From Sanguibacter hominis ATCC BAA-789 (GTDB lineage Bacteria > Actinomycetota > Actinomycetes > Actinomycetales > Cellulomonadaceae): 64,000 nt of DNA. Under the pieces are notes generated by a model. The model was not told the origin of the DNA. It searched no databases and was given only the letters and a program-made list of their open reading frames with translations. The translations under genes were made by a program, and so were the position numbers. Shown in pieces: positions 44,094-53,379 of the stretch. The DNA is taken from contig NZ_JAAXOW010000002.1 of assembly GCF_012396185.1 (NCBI RefSeq), forward strand, positions 62,001 to 126,000. Direction: 5' to 3'. The stretch's first letter is position 1; the number at the start of each line of letters is the position of its first letter.

Positions 44094-44136
44094 GTCCCGT
44101 ATGGGACGACACGGATAGTGTCGTCCCATACGGGAC
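44094..44136 (+). promoter_or_regulatory. 19-bp inverted repeat containing two operator-like palindromes around a -10 element
   Basis: GTCCCGTATGGGACGACAC (44094-44112) is perfectly repeated in inverted form at 44118-44136, with a five-base centre. Each arm itself contains a near-palindrome, GTCCCRTAYGGGAC (44094-44107 and 44123-44136). TAGTGT at 44116-44121 fits a -10 element and would start transcription about 45 bases before the next gene. The layout suits a promoter flanked by two sites for a dimeric repressor such as a TetR-family protein; as RNA it would also fold into a stable hairpin able to end the upstream transcript. Confidence 0.6.
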
Positions 44137-44172
44137 GCAGGGGGCGCCCCCGCCACAGGGACTGAGGCACTC

Positions 44173-47019
44173 ATGCGCATGCGCTCGACGTTCGGAACGA
44201 CCCCTCGCGGCTCGCAGCCGCCGAGGGCGGGAGGCAGGCGCGGAGCGCTTGCTGTCGCCTTGGCCCTCGCTCTCATGACGCCCGGTGGTGTCGCCGGTGC
44301 CGCTCCCCAGGCGAGCGTCGCACCGCTCGCCCCTGTCACCGCGCCAGGCCCGAGCACGAGCGAGGCCGGGCGTGTCACGGTGGCGACCGACGACTACGGC
44401 TCGACGATCACCTGGCGTCACGAGGGCGACCTCCCTCTGGGAGATGCGCGTCCCGAGTTCTTCGCCGACGGCGCCGTGCTCGGTGTGCCGACGAGGTTCG
44501 GGCCCGTGCTTCGCCTGCGCGTGGCCGGCGCCACCGCCCTGAACGCCTCGAGCATCGCGGTCGTGGCGTCCGGGCGGCTGCTCGACGGGCCCGCGAGCGC
44601 GGCCGCGGCCGGTGCGCGCGCCACGGTCGGCTCCGTCGCCGCTGGCGCGGCAGGGGACGTCGGGGCCGGCGCGGCCGCCCTGACAGCGGTCAAGGCGCCC
44701 TCGAAGACCATCACGTCGGACCCGGGCAAGCCCGGGAAGCTCAAGACCACGAGCTTCGACTACAAGCTTCCGGGCGTCCGCGTCGAGGGATACGCCGCGA
44801 GGGTCGAGATGAAGGGCCACGTCGTGATGCCCGTCGGCGCCCGGGGCCAGCGACCCGTCGTCGTCTTCCTCCACGGACGTCACGCGACGTGCTACGTCGG
44901 CGGGGAGGTCACCGGCGACTGGCCGTGCCTCGCGCCTGCCAAGCCGATCCCGAGCCACCTCGGCTATGTCTACGCCCAGAAGCTCCTGGCGAGCCAGGGC
45001 TACGTGACCGTGTCGATCTCGGCGAACGGCATCAACGGCCAGGACTGGGCTGACCCGGACGGCGGATCCAAGGCACGCGCGGATCTCGTCCGTCGCCACC
45101 TCGACGTCCTCGCCGACTGGCAGGTCGGCAAGGGGCGCGGGCCCGCGGCGCGCACGAAGCTCAAGGGCGCGATGAACCTGCGCAGGGTGATGACCGTGGG
45201 ACACTCCCGCGGGGGCGAAGGTGTCGTCCGCGCTGCGATCCGGGCAGGCTCGGGGGACCGGTTCAGGATCAAGGGTCAGGTGCTCGTCGCGCCGACCGAC
45301 TTCGGCCGTCAGGTCGCCGTCGGTGTCCCGACGACCGTGCTCCTGCCCTTCTGCGACGGCGACGTCTCCGATCTTCAGGGACAGCAGTACGTCGACCAGG
45401 GGGCCCGCATCGCGGCGGGCGACCGCTCGCTCAAGACGTCGGTCCTGATCATGGGCACGAACCACAACTTCTTCAACACGCAGTGGACCCCTGGCGTCGC
45501 CAAGGCCCCGGCCGACGACGACGTGTGGGGCGACGACCCGCTCTGCGGGAAGACCGCGCCGACCCGCTTGTCGGCCAAGCAGCAGCGCGACGTCGGGGCG
45601 ACCTACATCGCGGCCGCGGCGCGGACCTATCTCACGTCGAACAGGTCAGCGGCCCCGCTCCTCGACGGGACCCCCGTCCGCGCAAGGTCTGCGGGCAGGG
45701 CCGTCGCGCTCGTCCACGCGACGGGCGGCAACCGCCGCACGGTCGTCCGGCCGTCGGCGGGGCTCACCATCAAGGCCGCGCGGGGGGCGACCGCATTCGT
45801 CTGCGAGGGCGGCCAGTCGGAGGGGCCGCAGTCGTGCGACCCGACGCAGAGCCTCTCGTCCCCGCACTGGCCTGCGCCCGCTTTCGAGACGACCGCCGAC
45901 CCGGTCCGTGGCGTTCTCGTGTCGTGGCGCAAGGCGGGGGCGCGGGTGACCTTTCCTGACACCCCGGCGCTCGACGGGAAGTCGTACCTCGACCTGCGAC
46001 TGGTCGTCATGCCCGGGCGCGGCAAGCCGGACCTCTCCGTCGTGCTCAAGGACGGCAGGGGCCGCCGCGTGACCCTGCGTCCGCAGGCGAGCGCACAGCG
46101 CCTGCCGTCCGGCGCCTGGAACCACGCCTGGGCGCAGAACGTCCGTTACCGACTCCCTGCAGCGAGCAAGATCGACCTCGCGAGCGTCACGAGCCTGACG
46201 CTCACGTCACGCTCGGCCGCCGGCAAGGTCGTGCTGCTCGACGTCACGGCGGCGAAGGCGAAGCCTGCGGTGACCACGGCGAACGTGCGCAACGTCGCGT
46301 TCCTCGACGTGCCCGCCGCGACACTCGTCACCGCGGTCGCCGACGGGGAGCAGACCGCGACGGTCCGCATCCCTGTGCGTGGCTCGTTCGCCAGCACAGC
46401 CAAGGTCTGGGTCGACGTCATCGACGCTCAGCGCGGTCCTGGGGTGAACGGCTCGGGGCTGCGGACGATCAAGCCGGGGCAGAGGTACGTCGACGTGGCC
46501 GTCACGTACTACGGGGACGACGTGTACGTCGACGAGTCGTCCGGTGACCTGGCGGGCTACACGATCGTGGCGACGGCTCGGCGAAACGCCGTCGTCGACA
46601 CGTACCTCGGCGCGGTCCACACCCGCTCCCGGTCGCCCAGGCCGACGCTGAGCATCGTCCAGACCGACGTGACGGCAGCCCCCGGCGGCTCTCTCGTGTG
46701 GCAGGTGCGGCTCTCAGGGCCGGTCAGCCAGGAGACCTACCTCACCGCAACCGCCGCGCCTGTCAGCGGGACGCCGATCCGGGTCTCCGACCTCGTGCCC
46801 GCCTGGGCGGCGCTGCGCGTGCCCGCCGTGGACCCGCGCACGAGCCTCGCCGACGCCGGGCTCGCCATCGAGGCGGTCATCCCCGCAGGGGCGACGTCAG
46901 CAGTCTTCGAGATACCCGTCCGCAGGACGGCAGCTGCAGGCGGTGCGGTGCGGCTCGAGCTGCCGCAGGAGGGCTACCTCACCGCGCCCGTGACGCTCAG
47001 GGGCACGATCACCGGATGA
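44173..47019 (+). CDS. large secreted alpha/beta hydrolase
   Basis: A 948-residue exported protein with signal peptide (RRGALAVALALALMTPGGVAGA). The hydrolase domain (about 190-500) has RPVVVFLHGRHATCY as oxyanion region, nucleophile S345 in VGHSRGGEGVVRAA and a late His in MGTNHNFFNTQW. The N-terminal 180 residues are Ala-rich and the C-terminal 400 residues are beta-rich repeats of unknown kind. It could be an esterase, lipase or acyl-polymer hydrolase. The ATG at 44173 has a GAGG upstream. It follows the unusual inverted repeat, suggesting repressor control. Confidence 0.82.
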   Translation: MRMRSTFGTTPRGSQPPRAGGRRGALAVALALALMTPGGVAGAAPQASVAPLAPVTAPGPSTSEAGRVTVATDDYGSTITWRHEGDLPLGDARPEFFADGAVLGVPTRFGPVLRLRVAGATALNASSIAVVASGRLLDGPASAAAAGARATVGSVAAGAAGDVGAGAAALTAVKAPSKTITSDPGKPGKLKTTSFDYKLPGVRVEGYAARVEMKGHVVMPVGARGQRPVVVFLHGRHATCYVGGEVTGDWPCLAPAKPIPSHLGYVYAQKLLASQGYVTVSISANGINGQDWADPDGGSKARADLVRRHLDVLADWQVGKGRGPAARTKLKGAMNLRRVMTVGHSRGGEGVVRAAIRAGSGDRFRIKGQVLVAPTDFGRQVAVGVPTTVLLPFCDGDVSDLQGQQYVDQGARIAAGDRSLKTSVLIMGTNHNFFNTQWTPGVAKAPADDDVWGDDPLCGKTAPTRLSAKQQRDVGATYIAAAARTYLTSNRSAAPLLDGTPVRARSAGRAVALVHATGGNRRTVVRPSAGLTIKAARGATAFVCEGGQSEGPQSCDPTQSLSSPHWPAPAFETTADPVRGVLVSWRKAGARVTFPDTPALDGKSYLDLRLVVMPGRGKPDLSVVLKDGRGRRVTLRPQASAQRLPSGAWNHAWAQNVRYRLPAASKIDLASVTSLTLTSRSAAGKVVLLDVTAAKAKPAVTTANVRNVAFLDVPAATLVTAVADGEQTATVRIPVRGSFASTAKVWVDVIDAQRGPGVNGSGLRTIKPGQRYVDVAVTYYGDDVYVDESSGDLAGYTIVATARRNAVVDTYLGAVHTRSRSPRPTLSIVQTDVTAAPGGSLVWQVRLSGPVSQETYLTATAAPVSGTPIRVSDLVPAWAALRVPAVDPRTSLADAGLAIEAVIPAGATSAVFEIPVRRTAAAGGAVRLELPQEGYLTAPVTLRGTITG

Positions 47020-47023
47020 CGCA

Positions 47024-47061
47024 GACGGCGGCGCCGACCCTCGAGGGGCGGCGCCGCCGTC
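47024..47061. terminator. 13-bp hairpin between convergent genes
   Basis: GACGGCGGCGCCG (47024-47036) pairs perfectly with CGGCGCCGCCGTC (47049-47061) over a 12-base loop, between the hydrolase gene and the convergent gene at 47081. Confidence 0.65.
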
Positions 47062-47080
47062 GTGGCCTGGCTCGCTCGCG

Positions 47081-47743
47081 TCAGAGGTAGTCCTTGAGCC
47101 TCTTCTGCAGGTCCTCACGAACGTCCGAGACCTTCACGCCTGCGGTGCCGCGGTCGTAGAGCATGACGAGGTGCGGTGCCCCGCTGATCTGCTGGACCTC
47201 GAACAGCTCTGCCCGGCGGGGATGGCGGCCGACGCCGAGCATCGGCTCGTTCTCCAGGTCGATGTAGATGTACGCGCCACCGGGTGGGACGCCCGCATCC
47301 GTGAGGTCTTGCCAGCGCTGCGCGTACTCCTTCGTGTTCGCGTCGCCGAAGAACTTCTGGTGGCGGGGCTTGTCGAGCTTGTGCGTGCGCCCGACCGTGT
47401 GCGGCACCCACGAGCCGTCCTCGAGGACGGCGAGCCGCGGCCCGACCATCCAGCCGCGCACCTCGGTCGTCCGCCACGAGACGTCGGGAACCCCCGGCTT
47501 CGCGTCAGGAACCGGGACCGCGACCAGGATGGGCGCCGGAGCGGCCTTGCCACGCGCGAGCGCCTTGGCGGTGTGGCGCAGCTCGAGCTCGAACTCGTAG
47601 AGCAGGTCGGCGCGGACCTGCTCAGGGTGCGCGCTGGACGGCACGACCGGCTGAGGGCCCGTGCTGGGGCGGGCGTACGGCGAGGTCGCCACGGGTGCTG
47701 CATGTCCCGGCGTCATGGCCGGGGAGACGTCATCGGCTCTCAT
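47081..47743 (-). CDS. protein of unknown function
   Basis: I do not recognise this 220-residue protein. It has a Pro/Ala/Ser-rich N-terminal 40 residues, a helix (VRADLLYEFELELRHTAKALARG) and a mixed alpha/beta part with RGWMVGPRLAVLEDGSW, GAYIYIDLENEPML and a charged end VREDLQKRLKDYL. No signal peptide or membrane helix. The ATG at 47743 is chosen because TATGGT lies six bases before it; a GTG at 47749 is also in frame. Divergent from rnhA. Confidence 0.65.
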   Translation of the reverse strand: MRADDVSPAMTPGHAAPVATSPYARPSTGPQPVVPSSAHPEQVRADLLYEFELELRHTAKALARGKAAPAPILVAVPVPDAKPGVPDVSWRTTEVRGWMVGPRLAVLEDGSWVPHTVGRTHKLDKPRHQKFFGDANTKEYAQRWQDLTDAGVPPGGAYIYIDLENEPMLGVGRHPRRAELFEVQQISGAPHLVMLYDRGTAGVKVSDVREDLQKRLKDYL

Positions 47744-47749
47744 GGCCAC

Positions 47750-47755
47750 ACCATA
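47750..47755 (-). promoter_or_regulatory. -10 element TATGGT, leaderless start
   Basis: On the minus strand TATGGT is six bases before the ATG at 47743. Confidence 0.5.
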
Positions 47756-47828
47756 GTCGGTGCTTTCAAGATGCGGAATCCCATCTCGTGAGGGAAAATC
47801 CGCGGCCGACCATCCGCGCGCCTCCCAC

Positions 47829-47834
47829 TAGGAT
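47829..47834 (+). promoter_or_regulatory. -10 element TAGGAT, leaderless start of rnhA
   Basis: TAGGAT is six bases before the ATG at 47841; no ribosome site is present. Confidence 0.6.
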
Positions 47835-47840
47835 GATCGG

Positions 47841-48329
47841 ATGCTCGACGACCCCGCCGCGACCCCGCCCACGACCCCCGCGACGAGCGCCACGGTCGTC
47901 GAGATGTGGACCGACGGCGCGTGCAAGGGAAACCCGGGACCGGGCGGCTGGGGCGCATGGATGCGTGCCGGCGGCCACGAGCGCGAGCTCTGGGGCGGGG
48001 AGGCGCACACGACCAACAACCGCATGGAGCTCATGGCTGTCATCCAAGGTCTGCGCGCTCTCAACAGGGCGTGCCAGGTCACGCTCCACGTCGACTCGTC
48101 CTACGTCATGAACGGCATGACGAAGTGGCTCGCCGGGTGGAAGCGCAACGGCTGGCGCACCGGGGACAAGAAGCCCGTCAAGAACCAGGAGCTCTGGCAG
48201 GAGCTCGAGGCCGAGGTCGCGAGGCACGACGTCCGCTGGGTCTGGGTCAAGGGGCACGCGGGCGACCCGGGCAACGAGCGGGCGGACCAGCTCGCGAACC
48301 GTGGGGTCGACGAGGTGCGCGCGCGCTGA
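47841..48329 (+). CDS. rnhA: ribonuclease HI
   Basis: Cleaves the RNA strand of RNA-DNA hybrids such as R-loops and primers. The 162-residue protein keeps all catalytic positions: D25 in [17 protein letters not shown]63 in [10 protein letters not shown]85 in HVDSSYV, H139 in VKGHAGD and D149 in ERADQLA. A short Thr/Pro-rich N-terminal extension precedes the core. Leaderless promoter in front. Confidence 0.96.
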   Translation: MLDDPAATPPTTPATSATVVEMWTDGACKGNPGPGGWGAWMRAGGHERELWGGEAHTTNNRMELMAVIQGLRALNRACQVTLHVDSSYVMNGMTKWLAGWKRNGWRTGDKKPVKNQELWQELEAEVARHDVRWVWVKGHAGDPGNERADQLANRGVDEVRAR

Positions 48330-48398
48330 GCCGCACGGCCCTCGCGGCGTCTCGACAGCGAGGTCCGGCGCTCCAGACGGTGATCGGCGCGGACAACA

Positions 48399-48412
48399 GG
48401 GCCGAAGGTCAC
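48399..48412 (+). promoter_or_regulatory. weak DosR-box-like site before the flavodoxin gene
   Basis: GGGCCGAAGGTCAC agrees with the inner 14 positions of the DosR box (GGGACTWWAGTCCC) at 10 of 14, and shares GG-C-WWGGTC with the cydA distal site. It is centred 67 bases before the ATG. Confidence 0.35.
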
Positions 48413-48472
48413 TGGCCCGACCCGGCACCGCCGGGCCATCGTGGACGTACATCTCGACGGGGAGGCGTGCTC

Positions 48473-48979
48473 ATGAGGATCGCGGTTGCTGTGGCCAGCA
48501 AGCACGGGGCCACGAAGGAGATCGGACACGCGGTCGTGGAACGGCTGCGGGAGCTCGGCCATGACGTGACCGAGCACGACATGGCATCGACGAGCGCGGA
48601 GGACCTCGACGAGGCGGAGGCGCTCGTCCTCGGCGGGGCCGTGTACTTCGGTCGATGGCCGAACGAGGCGAACGACCTGGTCGACGACCTGGCGGACCGC
48701 GTCGACGGACGGCCGGTGTGGCTGTTCTCGAGCGGACCAGTCGCGCCCGACGGCGAGCCGACGAGCGTCGAGGAGTCGACGATCGCGATCGACGGGACCA
48801 TGACCGCGCTCGACGCGCGCGAGCACGTCATGTTCGGAGGCCGCCTCGACAAGACCGTCCTGTCGTTCGTCGAGCGTGCGGTCGCACGGGCGCTGCGCGC
48901 TCCCGATGCCGACACTCGCGACTGGGACACGATCCGGGCCTGGGCCGATCACGTCGACGAGGCACTCAGGGCCTCGTAG
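48473..48979 (+). CDS. flavodoxin-domain protein
   Basis: A 168-residue protein of the flavodoxin/HemG-like group: MRIAVAVASKHGATKEIGHAV is the FMN phosphate-binding loop region, LVLGGAVYFGRWPNEANDLV resembles the second FMN loop, and WLFSSGPV the third. Proteins of this group occur in actinobacterial DosR-type regulons. A GGGGAGG ribosome site precedes the ATG. Electron partner and substrate are unknown. Confidence 0.82.
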   Translation: MRIAVAVASKHGATKEIGHAVVERLRELGHDVTEHDMASTSAEDLDEAEALVLGGAVYFGRWPNEANDLVDDLADRVDGRPVWLFSSGPVAPDGEPTSVEESTIAIDGTMTALDAREHVMFGGRLDKTVLSFVERAVARALRAPDADTRDWDTIRAWADHVDEALRAS

Positions 48980-48988
48980 GGCGAACGC

Positions 48989-50476
48989 TCAGGCGCCTGG
49001 CTCCGCGGCGACCTCGAAGGGGGTCAGGGCGTCGCGCTCCTCCGGCGTGTCCCACGCACCCGCGTGGCTCGACGGCGCGATCGCGGCGATCGTCGGTGCC
49101 CATCGGACGCTGTCCTCCGGGAAGCAGCGCTGGAGCAGGTCGATCATGGCGCTCGTCGCGGTCGACGCTCCCGGTGAGGCGCCGAGCAGGCCGGCGATCG
49201 TGCCGTCGGCCGACGCGACCACGTCGGTCCCGAACTCGAGCCGTCCACCCTTGGCCTTGTCGCGCTTCATCACCTGGACGCGCTGGCCCGCCGTGATGAG
49301 CTCCCAGTCCTTGGGGTGCGCGGTCGGCATGAACGCACGCAGCGTCCGGAACTTCGCCTCAGGGGTCTTGGCGACCTCCTTGACGAGGTAGGCGGTGAGG
49401 TCGACGTTGTCGAGGCCGGCGCCGAGCATCGTGACGACGTTCCCAGGTCGGATGGACATGAACAGGTCGAGCAGCGAGCCGCGCTTGAGGTACTTCGTCG
49501 AGAACCCGGCGTACGGCCCGAACATGACCGAGGCCTGCCCGTCGACGACGCGGGTGTCGAGGTGCGGGACGGACATCGGGGGAGCGCCGACGTCGGCCTT
49601 CCCGTAGACCTTCGCGTGGTGCTTCGCGACGATCTCCGGGTTGGTCGTGCGCAGGAACTGACCGGAGATCGGGAAGCCTCCGTAGCCGCGGATCTCCTTG
49701 ATGCCGGACTTCTGCAGGAGCGGGAGGGCCCCGCCGCCCGCGCCGACGAAGACGAAGCGCGCGTTGACCGTGCGCCGCACGGGAGACGCGTTCCACGAGA
49801 GGTCGCGAACCTTGACGTCCCAGCTGCCGTCGCGGCGCTTGCGCAGGTCGCGGACCTCGTGCTGGAGGTGGAGGCGGTGTCCCTGCGCAGTCAGGTGGTC
49901 GAAGAGGGATCGGGTCAGCGAGCCGAAGTCGACGTCGGTCCCGGACGTGGCGCGTGTCGCGGCGACGGGCTCGTCACCGTGGCGGTCCTCCATGAGCAGC
50001 GGCGCCCACTGCGCGATGACCGTGGGATCGTCGGAGAACTCGAGGTCGGAGAAGAGCGGGTGGGCGGCGAGCGTCGCGTGCCTGCGGCGGAGGAAGTCCA
50101 CGTTCTTCTCACCGCGCACGAAGGTCATGTGCGGGGTGGAGCTGAGGAACGTGCTCTGGTCGCCGATCAGCCCGGCGGTCACGAGGTGGTTCCAGAACTC
50201 TCGCGAGACCTCGAACTGCTCGTTGATCGTCACGGCCTTGGAGATGTCGATCGACCCGTCGGCGCGCTCGCTCGTGTAGTTGAGCTCGCAGTGCGCCGCG
50301 TGCCCGGTGCCCGCGTTGTTCCACGGGTTCGAGCTCTCGAGGGCGACGTCGTCGAGCCGCTCGAAGATCTCGATGTTCCAGGTGGGCTCGAGCAGGGAGA
50401 TCAGGGAGCCCAGCGTCGCGCTCATGATCCCGCCGCCGATGAGGACGACATCCACGGTGTTGTTCGCCTTGGCCAT
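48989..50476 (-). CDS. mqo: malate:quinone oxidoreductase
   Basis: A membrane-associated FAD enzyme that oxidises malate to oxaloacetate and passes electrons to quinone, linking the TCA cycle to the respiratory chain that includes cytochrome bd. The 495-residue protein has the FAD motif VDVVLIGGGIMSATLG, ESSNPWNNAGTGHAAHCELNY, FVFVGAGGGALPLLQKSGI and GLLGASPGASTA, all typical of Mqo. TAACAT lies six bases before the ATG, so it may be leaderless. Confidence 0.96.
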   Translation of the reverse strand: MAKANNTVDVVLIGGGIMSATLGSLISLLEPTWNIEIFERLDDVALESSNPWNNAGTGHAAHCELNYTSERADGSIDISKAVTINEQFEVSREFWNHLVTAGLIGDQSTFLSSTPHMTFVRGEKNVDFLRRRHATLAAHPLFSDLEFSDDPTVIAQWAPLLMEDRHGDEPVAATRATSGTDVDFGSLTRSLFDHLTAQGHRLHLQHEVRDLRKRRDGSWDVKVRDLSWNASPVRRTVNARFVFVGAGGGALPLLQKSGIKEIRGYGGFPISGQFLRTTNPEIVAKHHAKVYGKADVGAPPMSVPHLDTRVVDGQASVMFGPYAGFSTKYLKRGSLLDLFMSIRPGNVVTMLGAGLDNVDLTAYLVKEVAKTPEAKFRTLRAFMPTAHPKDWELITAGQRVQVMKRDKAKGGRLEFGTDVVASADGTIAGLLGASPGASTATSAMIDLLQRCFPEDSVRWAPTIAAIAPSSHAGAWDTPEERDALTPFEVAAEPGA

Positions 50477-50482
50477 TCGTCG

Positions 50483-50488
50483 ATGTTA
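50483..50488 (-). promoter_or_regulatory. -10 element TAACAT, leaderless start of mqo
   Basis: On the minus strand TAACAT is followed by six bases and the ATG at 50476. Confidence 0.6.
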
Positions 50489-50556
50489 GGTGGGACGACT
50501 GGGACGAAAGGCCTGCGTCTCACGGTTGGTTGCGTGACAAATGCCACGTCGACGAA

Positions 50557-50587
50557 TCCGGCTCCGGGGCTTGACCCCGGAGCCGGA
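50557..50587 (-). terminator. terminator after the chemoreceptor gene
   Basis: A 13-bp perfect stem (50557-50569 with 50575-50587) and a five-base loop; on the minus strand it is followed by TTCGT. Confidence 0.7.
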
Positions 50588-50605
50588 CAGGGTGCATCGG
50601 GCTCA

Positions 50606-52225
50606 GTACCTGAACGTGTCCAGGTGGGCCTTCAGGTCGACCGACATGTGCGCGAGCTCGCGGGTCGCTTCCTGCATCTGGGTGACGACCTCCGTCGTGG
50701 TCGAGGCGGCAGTCGCGACCCCGGTGATGTTGGCGGCGATCTCGCTCGAACCGGTCGCGGCCTCGATCACGCCGCGAGAGATCTCGGCCGTGGTCGCGGT
50801 CTGCTCCTCGACCGCCGACGCGATCGTCATCTGGAAGCTGTTGATGCTCGCGATGATGTCCGTGATCTGGGCGATCGCCGCGACGGCGTCGCCGCTGTCG
50901 TCCTGGATGACCTGGACCTTGCGGACGATGTCCTCCGTCGCACGCGCCGTCTCCTGCGCGAGCTCCTTCACCTCGGACGCGACGACCGCGAAGCCCTTGC
51001 CGGCCTCACCGGCGCGCGCTGCCTCGATCGTGGCGTTCAGGGCGAGCAGGTTCGTCTGCTCGGCGATCGACGTGATCAGCTTGACCACGTTGCCGATCTC
51101 GTGGCTGGACCTGCCCAGGCGGCTGACCGTCTCGTTGGTCGTCGCGGCGACCGAGGTCGCCTGCTGCGCGACCCGTGCGGCCTCGTGCGCGTTCAGCGCG
51201 ATCTCGCGGATCGACGCGCCCATCTGCTCTGCCCCGGCTGACACCGCCTCGACGTTCCGCGAGACCTGCTCTGCGGCGACGGCCACGACCGAGGCCTGCG
51301 CCGACGTCTCCTCGGCCCCGGCTGCGACCTGCGTCCCAGCCGCCGACATCTGCTCGGAGCTCGCAGCGATCGTTCCCGACGCGCTCCCCGCCTTCGCGAG
51401 CGTCTCGCGCAGCGAAGCCTGCGCTCGCACGAGCGCTCCCGCCATCTCGCCGAGCTCGTCGCGCGACGTGACCGCGGGATCGCGCGTCAGGTCGCCGGTC
51501 GCCATCGCGTCCGCCGTCCGCTGCACGTCGGTGACGGTGCGCGTGATCCCACGCACGACCGTCCAGGCGAGCGCGAGGGCCGCGCCCAGCCCCAGCACGA
51601 GCGCGACGACGAGGATCGTCCGCCGCGACGACATGAGCGCCTCTCCTTCGTCATAGGCCGCGGAGGTGGCGGTCGCGTGGGCCTCGGCCTCCTCGGAGAA
51701 GGCGTTGAGAGCGGCATCGCCCACCGGGTAGATCTTGTCGTGGTAGACGACGTCCAGGTTCGTCGCGCCGCTCTCGACGGCGGGGACGAACTCCGACTCG
51801 AACGCGGCCACGAACGCGCGCGCGGAGTCGAGGCCTGCGGCCGTCCGGTCAGGGTCGACAGCGCGGGGCATGTAGTCCGCGACGAGCGCCTCGAGCGTCG
51901 CCGTGCGCTCTGTGAGCTCTGCGCGCAACGCGGCGCGGTCGGCTGGGGACTCGAACGCGAAGAGGTTCGCGCGCACGCGGTTGCCCTGCATCATCCGCTG
52001 GATCTCGTCGAGCTCGTCGAGCGGTACGACGTGCTCGAGGTACATCCGCTCCTGACCGTCGCTGAGAGCCTGGGCGGTGGTCAGCGCGAGCGCGCCCATG
52101 CCGGTCGCCACGACCGCCAGCGCGCCGACCGCGCTGCCGATCCGGACAGCCACGGGGAGGTCGCCGAAGCGCCGCCGCCTGCCGGCGTCGGAGCTGTTGC
52201 TGGAACGGGAGGTGGTGCTGGTCAT
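50606..52225 (-). CDS. methyl-accepting chemotaxis protein
   Basis: A 540-residue transmembrane receptor. First helix at about 30-50 ([21 protein letters not shown]), an outside four-helix-bundle sensor (about 52-195), second helix ([19 protein letters not shown]), HAMP domain, and a long cytoplasmic coiled coil with the signalling tip [19 protein letters not shown]...[13 protein letters not shown]. This implies chemotaxis or a related signalling array in the organism; no che or flagellar genes are in the window. The ATG at 52225 is used; an upstream extension is not conserved. The stop codon occupies the last bases before the terminator region. Confidence 0.92.
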
Positions 52226-52359
52226 GAGGGGCCCTTCGTCACGTCTGGGGAACCCCATCCCGATCGGACGACTGCGCGCTCCCGTGAACGCTCGTGCACT
52301 GTGACGAAGACCCTCGGCGCCCGTGGCGTGGCTCGCCGGTCCTCGGGTGCGGTGGCATC

Positions 52360-53340
52360 ATGACGTCCGTGGTCAACCGAGCGACGCCCCTGTACCCCGA
52401 GATCGAGCCCTACGACCAGGGGCTCCTCGACGTCGGCGACGGGCAGCAGATCTACTACGAGCAGTGCGGCAACCCGGACGGCAAGCCCGCCGTCTTCCTG
52501 CACGGCGGACCAGGTGGAGGCGCGACGCCGCGCCACCGCCGCGTGTTCGACCCCGCGCGCTACCGGATCGTCGTCCTCGACCAGCGCGGCTGCGGCCGCA
52601 GCCTGCCCCACGCGAGCTCACCCGACGCCGACCTGTCGACGAACACGACATGGCACCTCGTCGGTGATCTCGAGAAGCTGCGCACCCACCTCGGGATCGA
52701 GCGCTGGCAGGTGTTCGGCGGCTCGTGGGGGAGCGCGCTCGCCCTCGCGTACGCGCAGACGTACCCCGAGCGGGTCACCGAGCTCGTCCTGCGGGGCATC
52801 TTCACGCTGCGCCGCGCGGAGCTCGAGTGGTTCTACCAGCACGGCACGTCGATGATGTTCCCCGAGCTGTGGGAGCAGTACCTCGCCCCCGTCCCCGAGA
52901 GCGAGCGCGGCGACCTCATGGCCGCGTACCACCGCCTGCTGACCGACCCCGACCCCGCGGTGCACGTGCCTGCAGGTGTCGCATGGACCACGTGGGAGGC
53001 CTCGACCGTCAGGCTCCTGCTCGACGAGGAGTCCGTCGCGAGGGCCGCCGACCCGAAGCACGCGACCGCGTTCGCGCGCATCGAGAACCACTACTTCATG
53101 CACGGCGGCTGGCTCGAGGAGGGGCAGCTCATCGCCGACGCCGCGACGCTCGCCGGGATCCCGGGCGTGATCGTCCAGGGACGTTATGACGTCGTCTGCC
53201 CGGCCGTGTCCGCGTGGGAGCTTCACCAGGCGTGGCCCGGCTCGGAGCTCGTCATGGTGCCGGACGCCGGCCACTCGCTCGAGGAGCCCGGCATCCTCGC
53301 CGCGCTCGTGGCCGCGACGGACAGGTTCGCCGACCGCTGA
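52360..53340 (+). CDS. pip: proline iminopeptidase
   Basis: A serine peptidase that removes N-terminal proline. The 326-residue S33 protein shows HGGPGGGATPRHRRVFDP, DQRGCGRSLPHAS, the nucleophile motif GGSWGSALALAYAQTYP, an Asp in QGRYDVVCP and a His in DAGHSLEEPG. The ATG at 52360 begins the conserved region. Confidence 0.95.
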   Translation: MTSVVNRATPLYPEIEPYDQGLLDVGDGQQIYYEQCGNPDGKPAVFLHGGPGGGATPRHRRVFDPARYRIVVLDQRGCGRSLPHASSPDADLSTNTTWHLVGDLEKLRTHLGIERWQVFGGSWGSALALAYAQTYPERVTELVLRGIFTLRRAELEWFYQHGTSMMFPELWEQYLAPVPESERGDLMAAYHRLLTDPDPAVHVPAGVAWTTWEASTVRLLLDEESVARAADPKHATAFARIENHYFMHGGWLEEGQLIADAATLAGIPGVIVQGRYDVVCPAVSAWELHQAWPGSELVMVPDAGHSLEEPGILAALVAATDRFADR

Positions 53341-53379
53341 CGGACGCGAAGCCCTGACGCGGGGCAGGGAGGCGCTCGA

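Noticed and set aside
53349-53372. Possible hairpin between pip and ku
   Set aside because: Only a 5-bp stem (CCCTG/CAGGG), too weak to call.
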